64,000 nt of DNA from Primulina eburnea (Eukaryota > Streptophyta > Magnoliopsida > Lamiales > Gesneriaceae), in contig NC_133104.1 of the NCBI RefSeq assembly GCF_022965805.1, positions 35,880,682 to 35,944,681 of the forward strand, written 5' to 3'. Below, piece by piece: positions 37,901-47,764 of this stretch; position 1 is the first letter of the stretch; every line of letters starts with the position of its first letter. A program made the position numbers and the translations under genes. The notes under the pieces are model-generated. The model was given only the letters and a program-made list of their open reading frames with translations, made no database searches and was not told the DNA's origin.

Positions 37901-38335
37901 TGGCTGCGTTATGATACCAACTATAGTTGCCAAGAAAATGGAAAGCAATTGCCACGCGATTCTCGAAACCCCAGAAGGCGGCGGAAGGAACCAGATAATA
38001 ACACCCGTAGCTATGGAAGCTATGAGTGGTTTAATGGCAGCACCCTGCCACGGTTGGGGAGCCGGCACTACCGGCACCGCGGAAGTGGAAGCGGACGGAG
38101 TTGAAACAATCGGATCACGTTTGATTAGGAATCTGGGATTTTTCTTAGCGAACTGGACGCGATCTTTCTGTCGAGGAAAACCACTAAGCGGGTTGCTCTT
38201 GGAATTGTCAGTGGAATTGGCGACAATTGATTTAAATCTAGTGGAGGGATAGACGGCTTTGGATTTTTGACATTTAGAGGAGGAGAGTGGGCGAAAGCAA
38301 AGGCTTAAGGATGTGGTGAGGGCCAAAGACGCCAT
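34979..38335 (-). CDS. DIT1: Dicarboxylate transporter 1 (2-oxoglutarate/malate translocator), chloroplastic
   Basis: Three minus-strand exons, 38335-37220, 35854-35633 and 35341-34979, join in phase (372 + 74 + 120 codons, 566 residues; the family is about 550-570). The first 80-odd residues are a Ser/Lys-rich transit-peptide-like region starting MASLALTTSLSLC. The rest is a hydrophobic multi-span carrier of the DASS/SLC13-like type, with ITQPLPLGAVALMGLGA, FGDPIPWLIALAFFFARG, SVSARAGGIFLPLVKSLC, VGLWVFGSKL, SHYFFASGAAHIGAM and the C-terminus WLGVGGAWWKFIGLW. The protein sits in the plastid inner envelope. It exchanges stromal malate for cytosolic 2-oxoglutarate, supplying carbon skeletons for ammonium assimilation and photorespiration. 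I favour DiT1 over DiT2 because of the close match to DiT1 sequence as I remember it. No lesions were seen. Intron 1 is about 1.37 kb and empty. Confidence 0.93.
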
Positions 38336-38632
38336 CCTTTCACGGCGTTTAGCGGCAGCCTGGTGCTGGAGGTTGGAACTTCTTGCCTCCCTGCGTGTTC
38401 GTGATCAATTCTATGTTGGGGATAGGGGTGTGGGGTGGGGGTGTAAATGTGCAACAGAAGTGTTTTGAGCGTAAATCTGAACCGTCGGAATTGGATCGAA
38501 TGGTGGGGAAACGGAATCGAAGTGGCCGGGTGGCAGTTGAACTAGTTTGTGCTCGAGAACTCCGCAAATAATTAGGACTAGGCAATTTGTGGGGAAATTA
38601 AGAGAACTAACAAGATTTTCGTGTATTAATTT

Positions 38633-38914
38633 TGTAGGTAAAAATTTGTGTGAAATGGTCGCACGGTTATATTTTGTGAGACGGATCTCTTATTTGGGTT
38701 ATCTATGAAAAAGTATTACTTTCTATGCTAATGCCCCGTCTTGTGAATATCGGTAGATTTGCTTCGTCTCACAGATAAAGATTCGTGAGATCGTCTCACA
38801 ATGAAAAGTAATACTCTTAGCATAAAAAGTAATATTTTTTTTATGAATGACTCAAATAAAAGATCCGTCTCACAAAATACGACTTTTGAGACCGTTTCAT
38901 ACAAGTTTTTGTCC
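38633..38914. mobile_element. Composite inverted MULE-like MITE with one 9-bp TSD
   Basis: Two copies of the 180-bp MITE lie head to head: 38637-38809 forward, then a 5'-shortened reverse copy ending GTTTTTGTCC at 38914. The outer ends are inverted copies of each other (GGTAAAAATTTG and CAAGTTTTTGTCC). An exact 9-bp repeat TATTAATTT occurs at 38624-38632 and 38915-38923, separated from the left end by four bases. The pair therefore appears to have inserted as one unit. Confidence 0.7.
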
Positions 38915-39130
38915 TATTAATTTTCATTGTTATCAAACTAATATATGCTATAAAAACGTACGACTAATTTGTAAAAAAATTATTTTTAAAATTGTTTAAT
39001 TTTTCGTGACATTATAATCACATCAATCAATAATAAGTCCAAGTGTTGTGAAGCTAATATCTTACAAAGCAAATAGTGTTATGTGGTAGAGAATGGAAGA
39101 ATAATTTAAATTTCCTATTGATAAAGATTA

Positions 39131-39225
39131 TTATAATATTACAGTACACGAAATACCCAAAACTGGTTAATAATCCTAATCACTTGAAACATGTAAGTCT
39201 CCATTTTGGACTTGTTCTCGAATGA
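39131..39225 (-). pseudogene. Detached 3' end of the old copia RNase H
   Basis: Read on the minus strand from the insertion point, the sequence gives FIREQVQNGDLHVS, the usual copia RNase H end that follows the AIDFH motif. The matching upstream half is at 51883-53900 (-). The pair was split by the younger copia at 39231-51877. Confidence 0.7.
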
Positions 39226-39230
39226 AGTGG

Positions 39231-40728
39231 TGTTGGATAAATGAAGAGAAAAGGAAAGGAAAGGAAGAGTAGGGATGGCAATGGGTTGGGGCTGGGGTGG
39301 GGGCGGGTTTGTCATTACCATCCTCATCTCCGAATTCATCCCCACCCCCATCCACGCCCCGATCCCCGCTTTTTCAGGGTTCGGGGAATCCCCAAACCCG
39401 AAACTTCGGGGATCAACTTCTCATCTCCGTCCCCATAAGACGATGACGAATTCAGAGATTTTCTCAAACCAAAAGTTATTATTATCTATAATTATTAGAG
39501 ATAATATTCATATTAATATCAATATCAATATTAATAATAATAAGATTATTAATATTTTAAAAAATAATATTATTATTATATTATTAATGTTAATAATATT
39601 ATTATTTTATTATTGATATTATTTTCGGGGTGAGTTCGGGGATTTCGGGAATGGGGATAGTAATCTCATACCTCGCCCCTAAATACATCGGAGATTAAAA
39701 AAATCCCCATCCCCGAACCCAAACCCGAAAAAAAACGGGGATCCCCATCCCGTTTCGGGTTTTCCCCGCGGGGCCCCAAACCCGTGGGGAAAGTTGCCAT
39801 CCCTAAGGAAGAGTGAGGAGTTGTAAAGTGAAGTGAGATGTCTTAAATGTGGCTTGTCCCACATTGAGAAAATAACCAAATGAAGTATCCCTAATAAGCT
39901 CCAATTTGAGATAAGGGTTTGGGCTCCAAGGGGTACTAAAAGTTTTTAGAAGGGGAAGACGCTAATAGGCTGTGTCTCGGTGAATTACACGCGCACGCTC
40001 GGCTCGGTTCGGCCTGGTGTTGTGCGGTCTTTGACCATATTAATCTTTTTGGATCAAATTTATTTGGAGAATAAATTTTTTCAGTCACTCTAGCCACAAG
40101 TTGATGCATTGGAAAGAGTTACGCGCGCGGGTGCACCACATCTCGCGCGGATGCGCGCCTATTGCTGAATTTCGGAGCCATCGACCAGAACAGGGCGCGC
40201 GGCTCGCGCGGCCGCCCGCGCTCTGCTGTGCGCGAACACAGAATAAGGCGCGCGGCTGCGCGCGCAAATAGAACGTGCGCTGCGCTGTTTCTGAAAACAT
40301 GTGTGTCCCTTGGCAATCTTAGCATCTATTCTTTACGGCTTTTCCACCAAACAATGTGTTCTTTGACTAGAATTGTGACTCTTCAACGCATCCGATCTGG
40401 AAAGACGTGTTTCTTCTACGCATCAGATGATCATTTATAAATACTCCTCTCATCCATCATTCAAGGGTTCGAAATTTTCATGTCATCTAGTTGCATTTTA
40501 TTCTCTTCCATACTTGAAAGTTCCTGCATAGTTTTGTTTGTTGATTTAGAGAATTTGAAGTGCTGCAAACTCTCGAATTGAAGTCGTTGTATCTTGGGGA
40601 CGATTGTCTGCAACGTATAACACTTTATACGGGCAATTTCGTCTTGCGGAGAAAGGAAATTCCTTGCCCAGACTTGCTGTTAGTGTTGCTGTGTTTTGTT
40701 CCAGTTCAAGACATCCAGGGTAATCACA
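39231..40728 (+). repeat. 5' LTR of the copia element (interrupted by a MITE)
   Basis: Starts TGTTGGATAAATGAAGAG and ends TAATCACA. About 954 bp once the MITE and its extra duplication are removed, against 912 bp for the 3' LTR. A CpG-rich patch at 40120-40275 is followed by TTTATAAATAC at 40433-40443, a likely TATA box. No primer binding site matching initiator Met-tRNA was recognised after 40728. Confidence 0.9.
39270..39805. mobile_element. hAT-type MITE in the copia 5' LTR, 8-bp TSD
   Basis: A 12-bp perfect terminal inverted repeat TAGGGATGGCAA and an exact 8-bp flanking repeat AGGAAGAG (39262-39269 and 39806-39813). The 3' LTR lacks it at the same place. The arms are runs of G (left) and C (right) with many CGGGGATCCCC-like inverted segments, around an ATT-rich core with TAATATTAT repeats. 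ORFs here are chance. Confidence 0.93.
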
Positions 40729-40765
40729 ATCGCAAGACGAAAGTTTCGGTTTTATTATTCTAGAT

Positions 40766-41620
40766 ATGTCGACTACATCATTCGCTCCAGTTGCTGCTGC
40801 TCCCGCTCACGGCGAAAAGCCACCCAAATTTTTTGGTGCTGACTCCAAACGTTGGCATCAGAAAATGCTCTTCTATCTCACCACACTAAGCCTGTCTCGA
40901 TTCTTCAAGGAGGACCCCCCTGTCATTTCTGCAGACGACACAGACACACAACGAAGATCTGCACTTGACGCTTGGAATCATAGTGACTTCATCTGCAGAA
41001 ACTACATACTCAATGGACTTGATGATACAATTTACAGTGTCTATTGTTCCGTCAACACTGCCAAGGAACTTTGGGACTCTTTGGAGAAGAAATACAAAAC
41101 AGAAGACGCGGGCATTAAGAAGTTTGTGGTTGGAAAATTCATAGACTTCAAAATGGTGGACGCAAAATCTGTAAAAAGCCAGGTACAAGAAATTCAAATT
41201 ATTATTCATGACTTATTGGCAGAGGGGATGGATATCAATGAACCATTCCAAGTGGCGGCTATGATTGAGAAATTGCCACCTATGTGGAAAGATTTCAAGA
41301 ACTACCTTAAGCACAAGCGCAAGGAGTTGAAACTTGAAGATCTGGTTGTGAGGCTTCGCATTGAGGAAGATAGCCGAACTTCTGAAGCCAAAACTCACAA
41401 AAGAGCGATGGAGGCCGAGGCTAAGTCAATCTAACAGAATCTAGCAACAGTCACAAGAGAAAGCGCCTTCTAAATGAGAAGAAACGAGGGCAGGATAAGA
41501 AGTTCAAAGGAACTTGCTACAACTGTGGCAAACCGAATCATATGGCCAATGACTGTCGTCTTCCAAAGAAAGACAACAAACAACAGAAACTAAAGCAAGC
41601 CAACATCATCCATGAAAGGC
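40766..41620 (+). pseudogene. copia gag with zinc knuckle
   Basis: Open from MSTTSFAPVAAAPAHG at 40766 to a stop at 41432, including WHQKMLFYLTTLSLS, ELWDSLEKKYKTEDAG and MIEKLPPMWKDFKNYLKHK (UBN2-type copia gag). After the stop and a frame change it continues to a CCHC zinc knuckle, CYNCGKPNHMANDC (about 41515-41560). It packages the element's RNA in an active copia; here it is broken. Confidence 0.9.
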
Positions 41621-42894
41621 ATGTACCAATAGATCTATCAGAACTTATTCTATCCGCATTTGTGTTTGAAACCAATTTGGTGGATAATCCAAGGGAATGG
41701 TAGATAGGTATCGGGTCCACTAGCCACATCTGTGCTGAAAAGGAAATGTTCTCATCCTACACTACTGTGAGTGATAGGAAATTGTTTATGGGAAACTCTA
41801 CGACATCTGAGGTCGTAGGAATTGGCAAAGTGGTATTAAATATGACTTCCAGCAAAGAGATATCATTGAGGAATGTGCTGCATATGCGAGACATTCGAAA
41901 GATTTTGGTTTATGGATCCTTATTGAGCAAGGCCGGTTTTAAGCTTGTGTTTGAATCATACAAGTTTGTCCTGACTAAGAATGGTGTATTTATAGGCAAA
42001 GTGTACAAAGATAGTGGTCTCTTTAAAATGAATGTAATGAATGTTTCCCGCCATGAGACAAAGAATAAAGTTAAAAATTTTGTTTACTTGTTTGAAAGTT
42101 CTAATTTATGGCATGAAAGATTAAGACATGTTAACTTTAACACATTACAAAGACTTGCAAACTTAAATGTGCTACCGCCATTTAAAAGAAATCCACGAGA
42201 TAAGTGTGAGATTTGTGTTGAAGCAAAGATGGCCAAAACTCCATTCCATTATGTGACAAGAAATACTAAACCACTTGAATTAATTCACATTGACGTATGT
42301 GATTCAAAACTTGTGCAAACTCGAGGTGAGAAAAAATATTTCATAACATTCATTGATGATTGCACAAGATATTGTTACGTCTATCTATTGAAAAGTAAAG
42401 ATGAAGCTATAGAAGCTTTCAAAAATTATAAGAATGAGGTTGAGAATCAATTGAGTACAACAATCAAAATATTTCGAAGTGATAAAGGTGGAGAGTATGA
42501 AGCTCCATTTGAAGAATTTTGCACTAACTCTGGCATAATTCATCAAACTACGGCATCATACTCACCTCAATCAAATAGAGTTGCAGAACGTAAAAATAGT
42601 ACTCTTAAGGAGATGATGAACATGTTGTTGATAAATTCTGGCTTACCTTAAAAACTATGGGGGGAAGCAATATTATCTGCAAACCACATTTTAAACAAAA
42701 TACCACACAAAGGAAAAGATGAAACTCCATATGAATTATAGAAGGGTCGTAAACCATCTTACAAATGCCTAAAAAGTGTGGGGGTGTTTGGCTAAAGATG
42801 AAATACCCAAGTCAAAACAAGTTAAAATTGGATCCAAAACTATTGACTGCATTTTTATTGGATATGCATATAACAGTAGTACATATACGCTACG
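41621..42894 (+). pseudogene. copia protease and integrase, split by the Harbinger element
   Basis: A TAG interrupts the protease start (about 41702). The active-site motif, normally D-S/T-G-A, reads GIGST here. Open from 41746 to 42649: an integrase zinc region ([10 protein letters not shown] then CEICVEAK) and a core with [23 protein letters not shown] and VAERKN, i.e. the D-D-E residues. A stop follows at 42649, then decayed sequence to the insertion at 42895-42897. The next codons are at 48646. Confidence 0.9.
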
Positions 42895-42900
42895 TTTGGT

Positions 42901-43788
42901 AGGTTTGATTATCGTAGGATTAGGGAAGGATTAAAATGTAATCAGTTGTTTGACTGGTTTTTTATTCAACCATTGATATCTTGCAGCCCGTGATTTAGTC
43001 ACTGTAGCGGCGTGAAAAGAAGAGACACTAGTCTCAACTTTTTGGCAGTATAAACAATCCTGAAGTGAACAGGAGCACTTATTTGAGCGGTCCCTACCGA
43101 AAGTACCCTTTCCTCTCACCAACAAAAAAAGACCAAAGAATTGTATACACCCTTATCTCAACAACCAACAATACTGAACTCTTCTCCTCTCTCTTCAATG
43201 GCGTCCTCGCATTTTTTTTCAGGCTGCGAATCTGTTGAAGGGTGAAGTACATTTCTGTCTTCTGTAGCAGTTTTCTAAGCATCCGTGTGTGGAGGTAAAT
43301 GTTGTATGGTTTTTTTGGGCGAAATACTTCATTCTCCCGCTTCTTTTTCGTGAAATGATTTTTATTGCTGCTGAATTTGCCTTTAATTTCTTTCGATCCG
43401 TGACCGTAAGGAAGCTTTTGCTATGCTACGGAAGTGATGTTGGGTTAGTTGTCAATTTCCCCCATAATTTTTGAAGCTACTTGTAGGGCATTTCGGTAGG
43501 AGACTGAAAAAAAGCATGTTGCTTTATTTTCGTAAGATTTCGTAAGTATGCTTTTTTTAATTAGAATTTAATTTTAAAATTTAAATTTTTAAACCAAAAC
43601 TGTTTTTTGCACTTTTGTTCACTGGAACCAGGATAACGAATTTACGTATTGGGTATTTTGATTTTGGTTAACATCCATGTCCTCTAACCGGGTATCCATT
43701 ATATCACATTTGTTAGTTTACAATGTTCCAGTCTTTTGTTAGTTAATCAGACTTAAATTTCCAGTTTTCTGTTGACTTTACTGATTAC
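42901..43788. other. Left arm of the Harbinger element, upstream of the transposase
   Basis: No conserved coding. A leader-like segment is seen around 43190-43470. It presumably carries the promoter and 5' UTR of the transposase. Confidence 0.45.
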
Positions 43789-45190
43789 ATGGAGCACGGT
43801 AGTAAACTTGTAATCCTTCTGCTGGTCTACCATATGTTCTGTCGATCTTTTGTGATGTTATGTCTCCTAATACGAGAGCATACACGAATTGTCTCAAATA
43901 CCCGTCGTGTCCGTCGAAGAGAAGCTGCTTCGTACAGCATGATCGAAAGGGTCCATGCTCAATTGACCAATTTGCATAGGATTATTGAAGTTGGAGATAT
44001 CCAATGTCTGACTAACTTAAGGATGCATCGTAGCGCATTCACAAGACTATGTTATTTGTTAACAAACGTAGGCGGGTTATCTGACTCAAGATACGTACGA
44101 GTCGAGGAGAAAGTGGCCATGTTCTTGTCTATATTGGCACATCATAAAAAGAATCGTGTAGCTGGGCATGATTACATACGTAGTGGACAGACAGTTAGTG
44201 CTCATTTTCATGATGTTCTTAAATCGTTGTTGAAGTTACATCCACTACTCCTTGTGAAGCCGTCTCCTGTCGATGATGATTGTAGCAGTGAAACATGGAG
44301 GTGTTTTAAGGTAATAGCTCATTTTCATTGTTACTTATCGACATATTGTTTCCTTAATCTTTCGTTCGATAATATAAAGGTTGTTTACACATTGCTTACA
44401 GGGTTGCCTCGGCGCATTGGATGGAACCCATGTCGGTGTACATGTACCTTGCAGAGAAAAAGCAAGATACAGAAATAGAAAAGTTACTATTGTTGTGAAT
44501 GTGTTGGGTGTATGTGACCGCAATATGAATTTCATCTACGCTCTGACGGGCTGGGAGGGATCCGCGGCAGTTGCTCGAGTTTTAAGATATGCGCTAAGCA
44601 GGGATGATTCATTGAGAATGCCACGAGGTTTGATCTGAACTTCTGAACATTTGCTTTCTTCCTTCGTTATGTACCAATAATTGAAACAAATTACTCGCTT
44701 ACAAAGATTGGTAAAACTCATAATTTTTTATGTTGATAAAACACAGGTTGTTATTATCTATGTGATAATGGATATGCAAATGTCGAGGGTTTCCTGACTC
44801 CGTATCGCCGTGTTAGGTATCATCGTGATGCTTGGGGCAATCGTGCTTGCGGGCCAGAAGATTACAAGGAGTTGTTCAATTGGAGACACTCTCAAGCTCG
44901 GAACGTAATTGAAAGAGCATTTGGTTTGTTGAAAAAAAGACGGGCCATCCTTCGAAGTCCTTCTATTTACCCCCCTAAAAGTTCAGAACCATATAATTTT
45001 GGCTTGCATTCTACTACACAATTTCATACGAGCTCAAATGGACGAAGATCCATTGGAAAATGTAGAAGAGTATGTTGGGAGCCCAGTTAATGACACACAA
45101 AATGATTACATCACCAGTTTGGAGTCTTCAGTTGGGTGGGATGCTTGGAGAGACGAGTTAGCAATGTCGATGTGGAACATGAACACTTAA
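43789..45190 (+). pseudogene. Harbinger transposase (HARBI1/ALP1-like DDE), one frameshift
   Basis: Three exons: 43789-44310, 44402-44627 and 44747-45190, with GT-AG introns and consistent phases. The N-terminal part has a helix-turn-helix-like region (LRMHRSAFTRLCYLL, then VAMFLSILAHHKKNR). The catalytic acids lie in GALDGTHVGVH (first D), YYLCDNGYANVEGFL (second D) and ARNVIERAFGLLKKR (E). Near 44982 one extra T shifts the frame after SPSIYPPKS. The correct frame resumes at once as ACILLHNFIRAQMDEDPLE and ends at 45190. It cuts and pastes the element by recognising its TIRs. As written it is truncated. Confidence 0.92.
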
Positions 45191-45457
45191 CTCGCTTGTA
45201 TTTCATTTGAATTAGTTGATACTGTACTTTCAATTTCTTTGTATTGATTTCCACAATTTAATTTTCACAAGTTTGTGACATTATTTACAGTTGTGCATGC
45301 AATGTTTGCTTTTATACAAGTGTTCACTATCATTTTTGCCACTACAGTTTGCTTCAGTATTGCCATATGTCTCTACTTCATCACATACTATGACACAGTT
45401 GAATTACGTTGCTCATGTTTTTGTACACAGGAATATAAACAACTCAATCACCTCTAC

Positions 45458-46029
45458 ATGGATAGTGGAGCATCGTCTACGAGCGTTGTGGGTAGAAGCA
45501 ACAAACAAGAGAAGACACGACGTAGTTGGAATGCTCGAGAAGAAGAAGTTCTAATCCAAGCACTAAAAGATGTCATAACGAAGGGATGGAGAAGTGAGAA
45601 TGGATTTAAGGCTGGGTATTTAAATTTGTTGGAGAATGCAATGCAGGAAGCTATCCCCGAGAGTAGCTTACGTGGAAATCCACATATCAACTCGAAGATC
45701 CACGTGTGGAAGAAAACATATAGTGCTTTAGTTATGTTACTAAGCAAAAGTGGTGTGGGTTGGAATGATTCTAATAACACAGTCGATGTGACGTACGAAA
45801 CATGGGAGGCACTCGTGAAGGTAATGTTTTGATTGTTTAGTTAATAATGATTACATTGTTGATTTGTCTTCTTTAATTCTTGTATTTGTCGTAGACCGAC
45901 CCAACGTTACGTTCTATGAGATACAAGCAATGGACACATTACCATGACTGGTGTGAGATATTCGGAAATGATCGTGCTACTGGTGAGCGCGCAACCAATT
46001 GTCGGGTATGTGGTATTGTTCAAACGTAA
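45458..46029 (+). CDS. Harbinger Myb/SANT-like DNA-binding protein (ORF1)
   Basis: Two exons, 45458-45820 and 45895-46029, join in phase 0 (165 codons). An acceptor just upstream (TTTGTACACAG, to 45430) suggests a 5' leader intron. The protein has RRSWNAREEEVLIQALKDV (Myb/SANT-like helix), INSKIHVWKKTYSALVMLL, and the hallmark FGNDRATGERA near the end. In Harbinger elements this partner protein helps the transposase enter the nucleus and bind the ends. It is intact by eye. It may instead splice at the GTATGTGG after NCR, removing the last seven codons. Confidence 0.85.
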
Positions 46030-46496
46030 TATGTCTCATGTGTGAGAACATTTTGCTGTTGTAAGAAGTCGTATATGTAGTTGTACATTCTCACACATGT
46101 TGTGCAGTGCTGAAATTACCTATGTTGGTATGTGAAGAAATTGTGCTAACTTTTTATTATTCTAAACATTAACGCAATCGTGTCAACAATATAGAATGAA
46201 GGATATTCAATTGTTTAACGTGGATTGTGCGAGTATGACGTTAAGGAGAGAAAAATTAACAACAAGCTCCCAACAAAATTCAAAGAATTTGTAGGCTAAT
46301 AACAATACTTCAGATTACTTGGCAACATTAATTTACAAAATGTTGATACGAAGTCTTATATTCCCCACTGTTGGAGCCTGTACTACCAACGTGCCTAATC
46401 TACTAACACGGCGTCAAAAGGGTTAGTACTACATAATGGATTCAAAAGAGTGGGGAAGTAATGAAATTTTTTCAGAACTATAACATGCTACCCACT

Positions 46497-46813
46497 TCAG
46501 TCAGTGGTGAGGTCAATTACGAGGATTTCCGTTCCGCCAGGGTCGGCCTTTTTCATCTTGCAATCTGCACTTGTGTTACAACGATGAACTTGGACTTTCT
46601 CGGTGTCATCTTCTGCTTCACATGCCTTTCGTCGCTCCATTGTTGGCTCACACAACTTCATTTTCTTCTTCTTCTTGGGCAAATCAGAGCCATGTACAAG
46701 CATTTTAACACCCTTGCAAGTAGCTTCACACTTTTCATTGTTATGATTCTTGTTGCTTTCATCGTCGGAACACAGATCAATCAGCGGTATAACGTATGGG
46801 CTTGTGACAGTAT
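46497..46813 (-). CDS. Putative last exon of the Harbinger passenger gene: tail with two SIM-like motifs
   Basis: On the minus strand a frame (open from 46910) runs to a stop at 46497. It contains VIPLIDLCSDDE and ends in ILVIDLTTD; both look like SUMO-interaction motifs (hydrophobic core plus acidic flank). Between them lies a lysine run KKKKKMK, possibly a nuclear signal. An acceptor (TCTGAAG, exon starting 46813) fits in phase with an alternative donor of the upstream gene at 46960. That junction is inferred. It could also be an independent ORF starting at 46910. I know no family match. Confidence 0.45.
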
Positions 46814-46951
46814 CTTCAGAACAAAGGTTATAAGAAATAGACATGCTTTCAAGAGTGTTCACGCATACAAACGATTTAGGATGGTATGTACATGCAAGCA
46901 TCAGTTGCATGATTTATTTAAATAGAGACAATTAATGTACCATACACTTAC

Positions 46952-47763
46952 CCAACTACTTGTAGTAATTACTAGTCTTTCCACATGTTCCCTCAAATGG
47001 TATAGAAACGTAGGTGAACTCCAAAGAAGATATGCAAATCACATATTAATAAAGGGTCCCAGGGTGGTAGTTATTAGACATAAATAACCTTGGGAAAAAT
47101 GTACATTTAATAATAATGGTTACAAACCAACCATATTCGCAGTTGTTTGTCAAAGTCTACATGATGGTACACCTCTTGGCGCACACGAGATTTTATGTCA
47201 GATACTTTCACCACTAATCTGCCAAAAAAAAGTAACTTCAGTTATAATGATGAATTCTCTAATGTTCAGAACAATTAAGTACAAAGTTGTAGGATGTATT
47301 GCACACATTGAAGAAAATTAAACAAAGTTGTACTACACATACTTATGTATCCATACTAAAGGTAAAGGTCCTAATTTGAAGTCATCTTTTACTCCTCCCT
47401 TAGTTCCATTTGCTCCAACAACATAGCTATCTCTTCGGAGTTCTTCTCCATTCTCTTCGCTAGATTGTGATTTTCACGACTTAAATCTGATATAGCCTTC
47501 AGTAAATCACCATTCTTACAAGCCTTGCGATCATTGGCACCAGTATCATTCGTGCTTGAATTGGACATATTAGGCTGCGAGGATGAAGATTCAGCAGACG
47601 TTTTTCTGAGGAAAAAATTAAATGCTTCCTCGGCCTCTTTCCTACTCTCGTACCCTTTGAAACAAGCCCCCTTAAATCTATTTACTTTGGAGTTTGCTTC
47701 GGACCACTTGTCATACACACCAGCTTTTCTTCCAACAAAAACGACATAGTATTTAGGCTGCAT
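46952..47763 (-). CDS. Harbinger passenger gene with RNase H1 N-terminal/viroplasmin-like domain
   Basis: Three minus-strand exons: 47763-47393, 47218-47132 and 47018-46952. The phases fit exactly (123 codons + 2, then 1 + 28 codons + 2, then 1 + 22 codons) with GT-AG introns, although exon 1 alone would stop at 47389. The N-terminus, PKYYVVFVGRKAGVYDKW then VNRFKGACFKGYESRKEAEE, is an RNase H1 N-terminal/viroplasmin-like fold (residues 3-48), which in other proteins binds RNA-DNA hybrids or double-stranded RNA. A Ser/Asn linker and a coiled-coil-like stretch (LLKAISDLSRENHNLAKRME) follow. Exons 2-3 read VSDIKSRVRQEVYHHVDFDK and LYHLREHVERLVITT, unknown to me. The catalytic RNase H domain is absent. 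It lies opposite to the two transposition genes. A leader exon near 48180-48240 is likely. It may continue into 46497-46813. Confidence 0.7.
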
Positions 47764-47764
47764 T

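Noticed and set aside
37755..38252. 165-codon plus-strand ORF
   Set aside because: Antisense shadow of transporter exon 1 with no family resemblance.
21717..38335. Sulfite reductase and DiT1 as a functional gene cluster
   Set aside because: Both serve plastid assimilation and share a strand, but they are over 9 kb apart with many repeats between. Chance neighbours are the simpler explanation.
45454..45780. 108-codon minus-strand ORF
   Set aside because: Antisense shadow of the Myb/SANT-like exon of the Harbinger element.
46461..46925. 154-codon plus-strand hydrophobic ORF
   Set aside because: The opposite strand carries the SIM-like tail with an acidic and Lys-rich composition that makes sense. 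The plus frame is its shadow.
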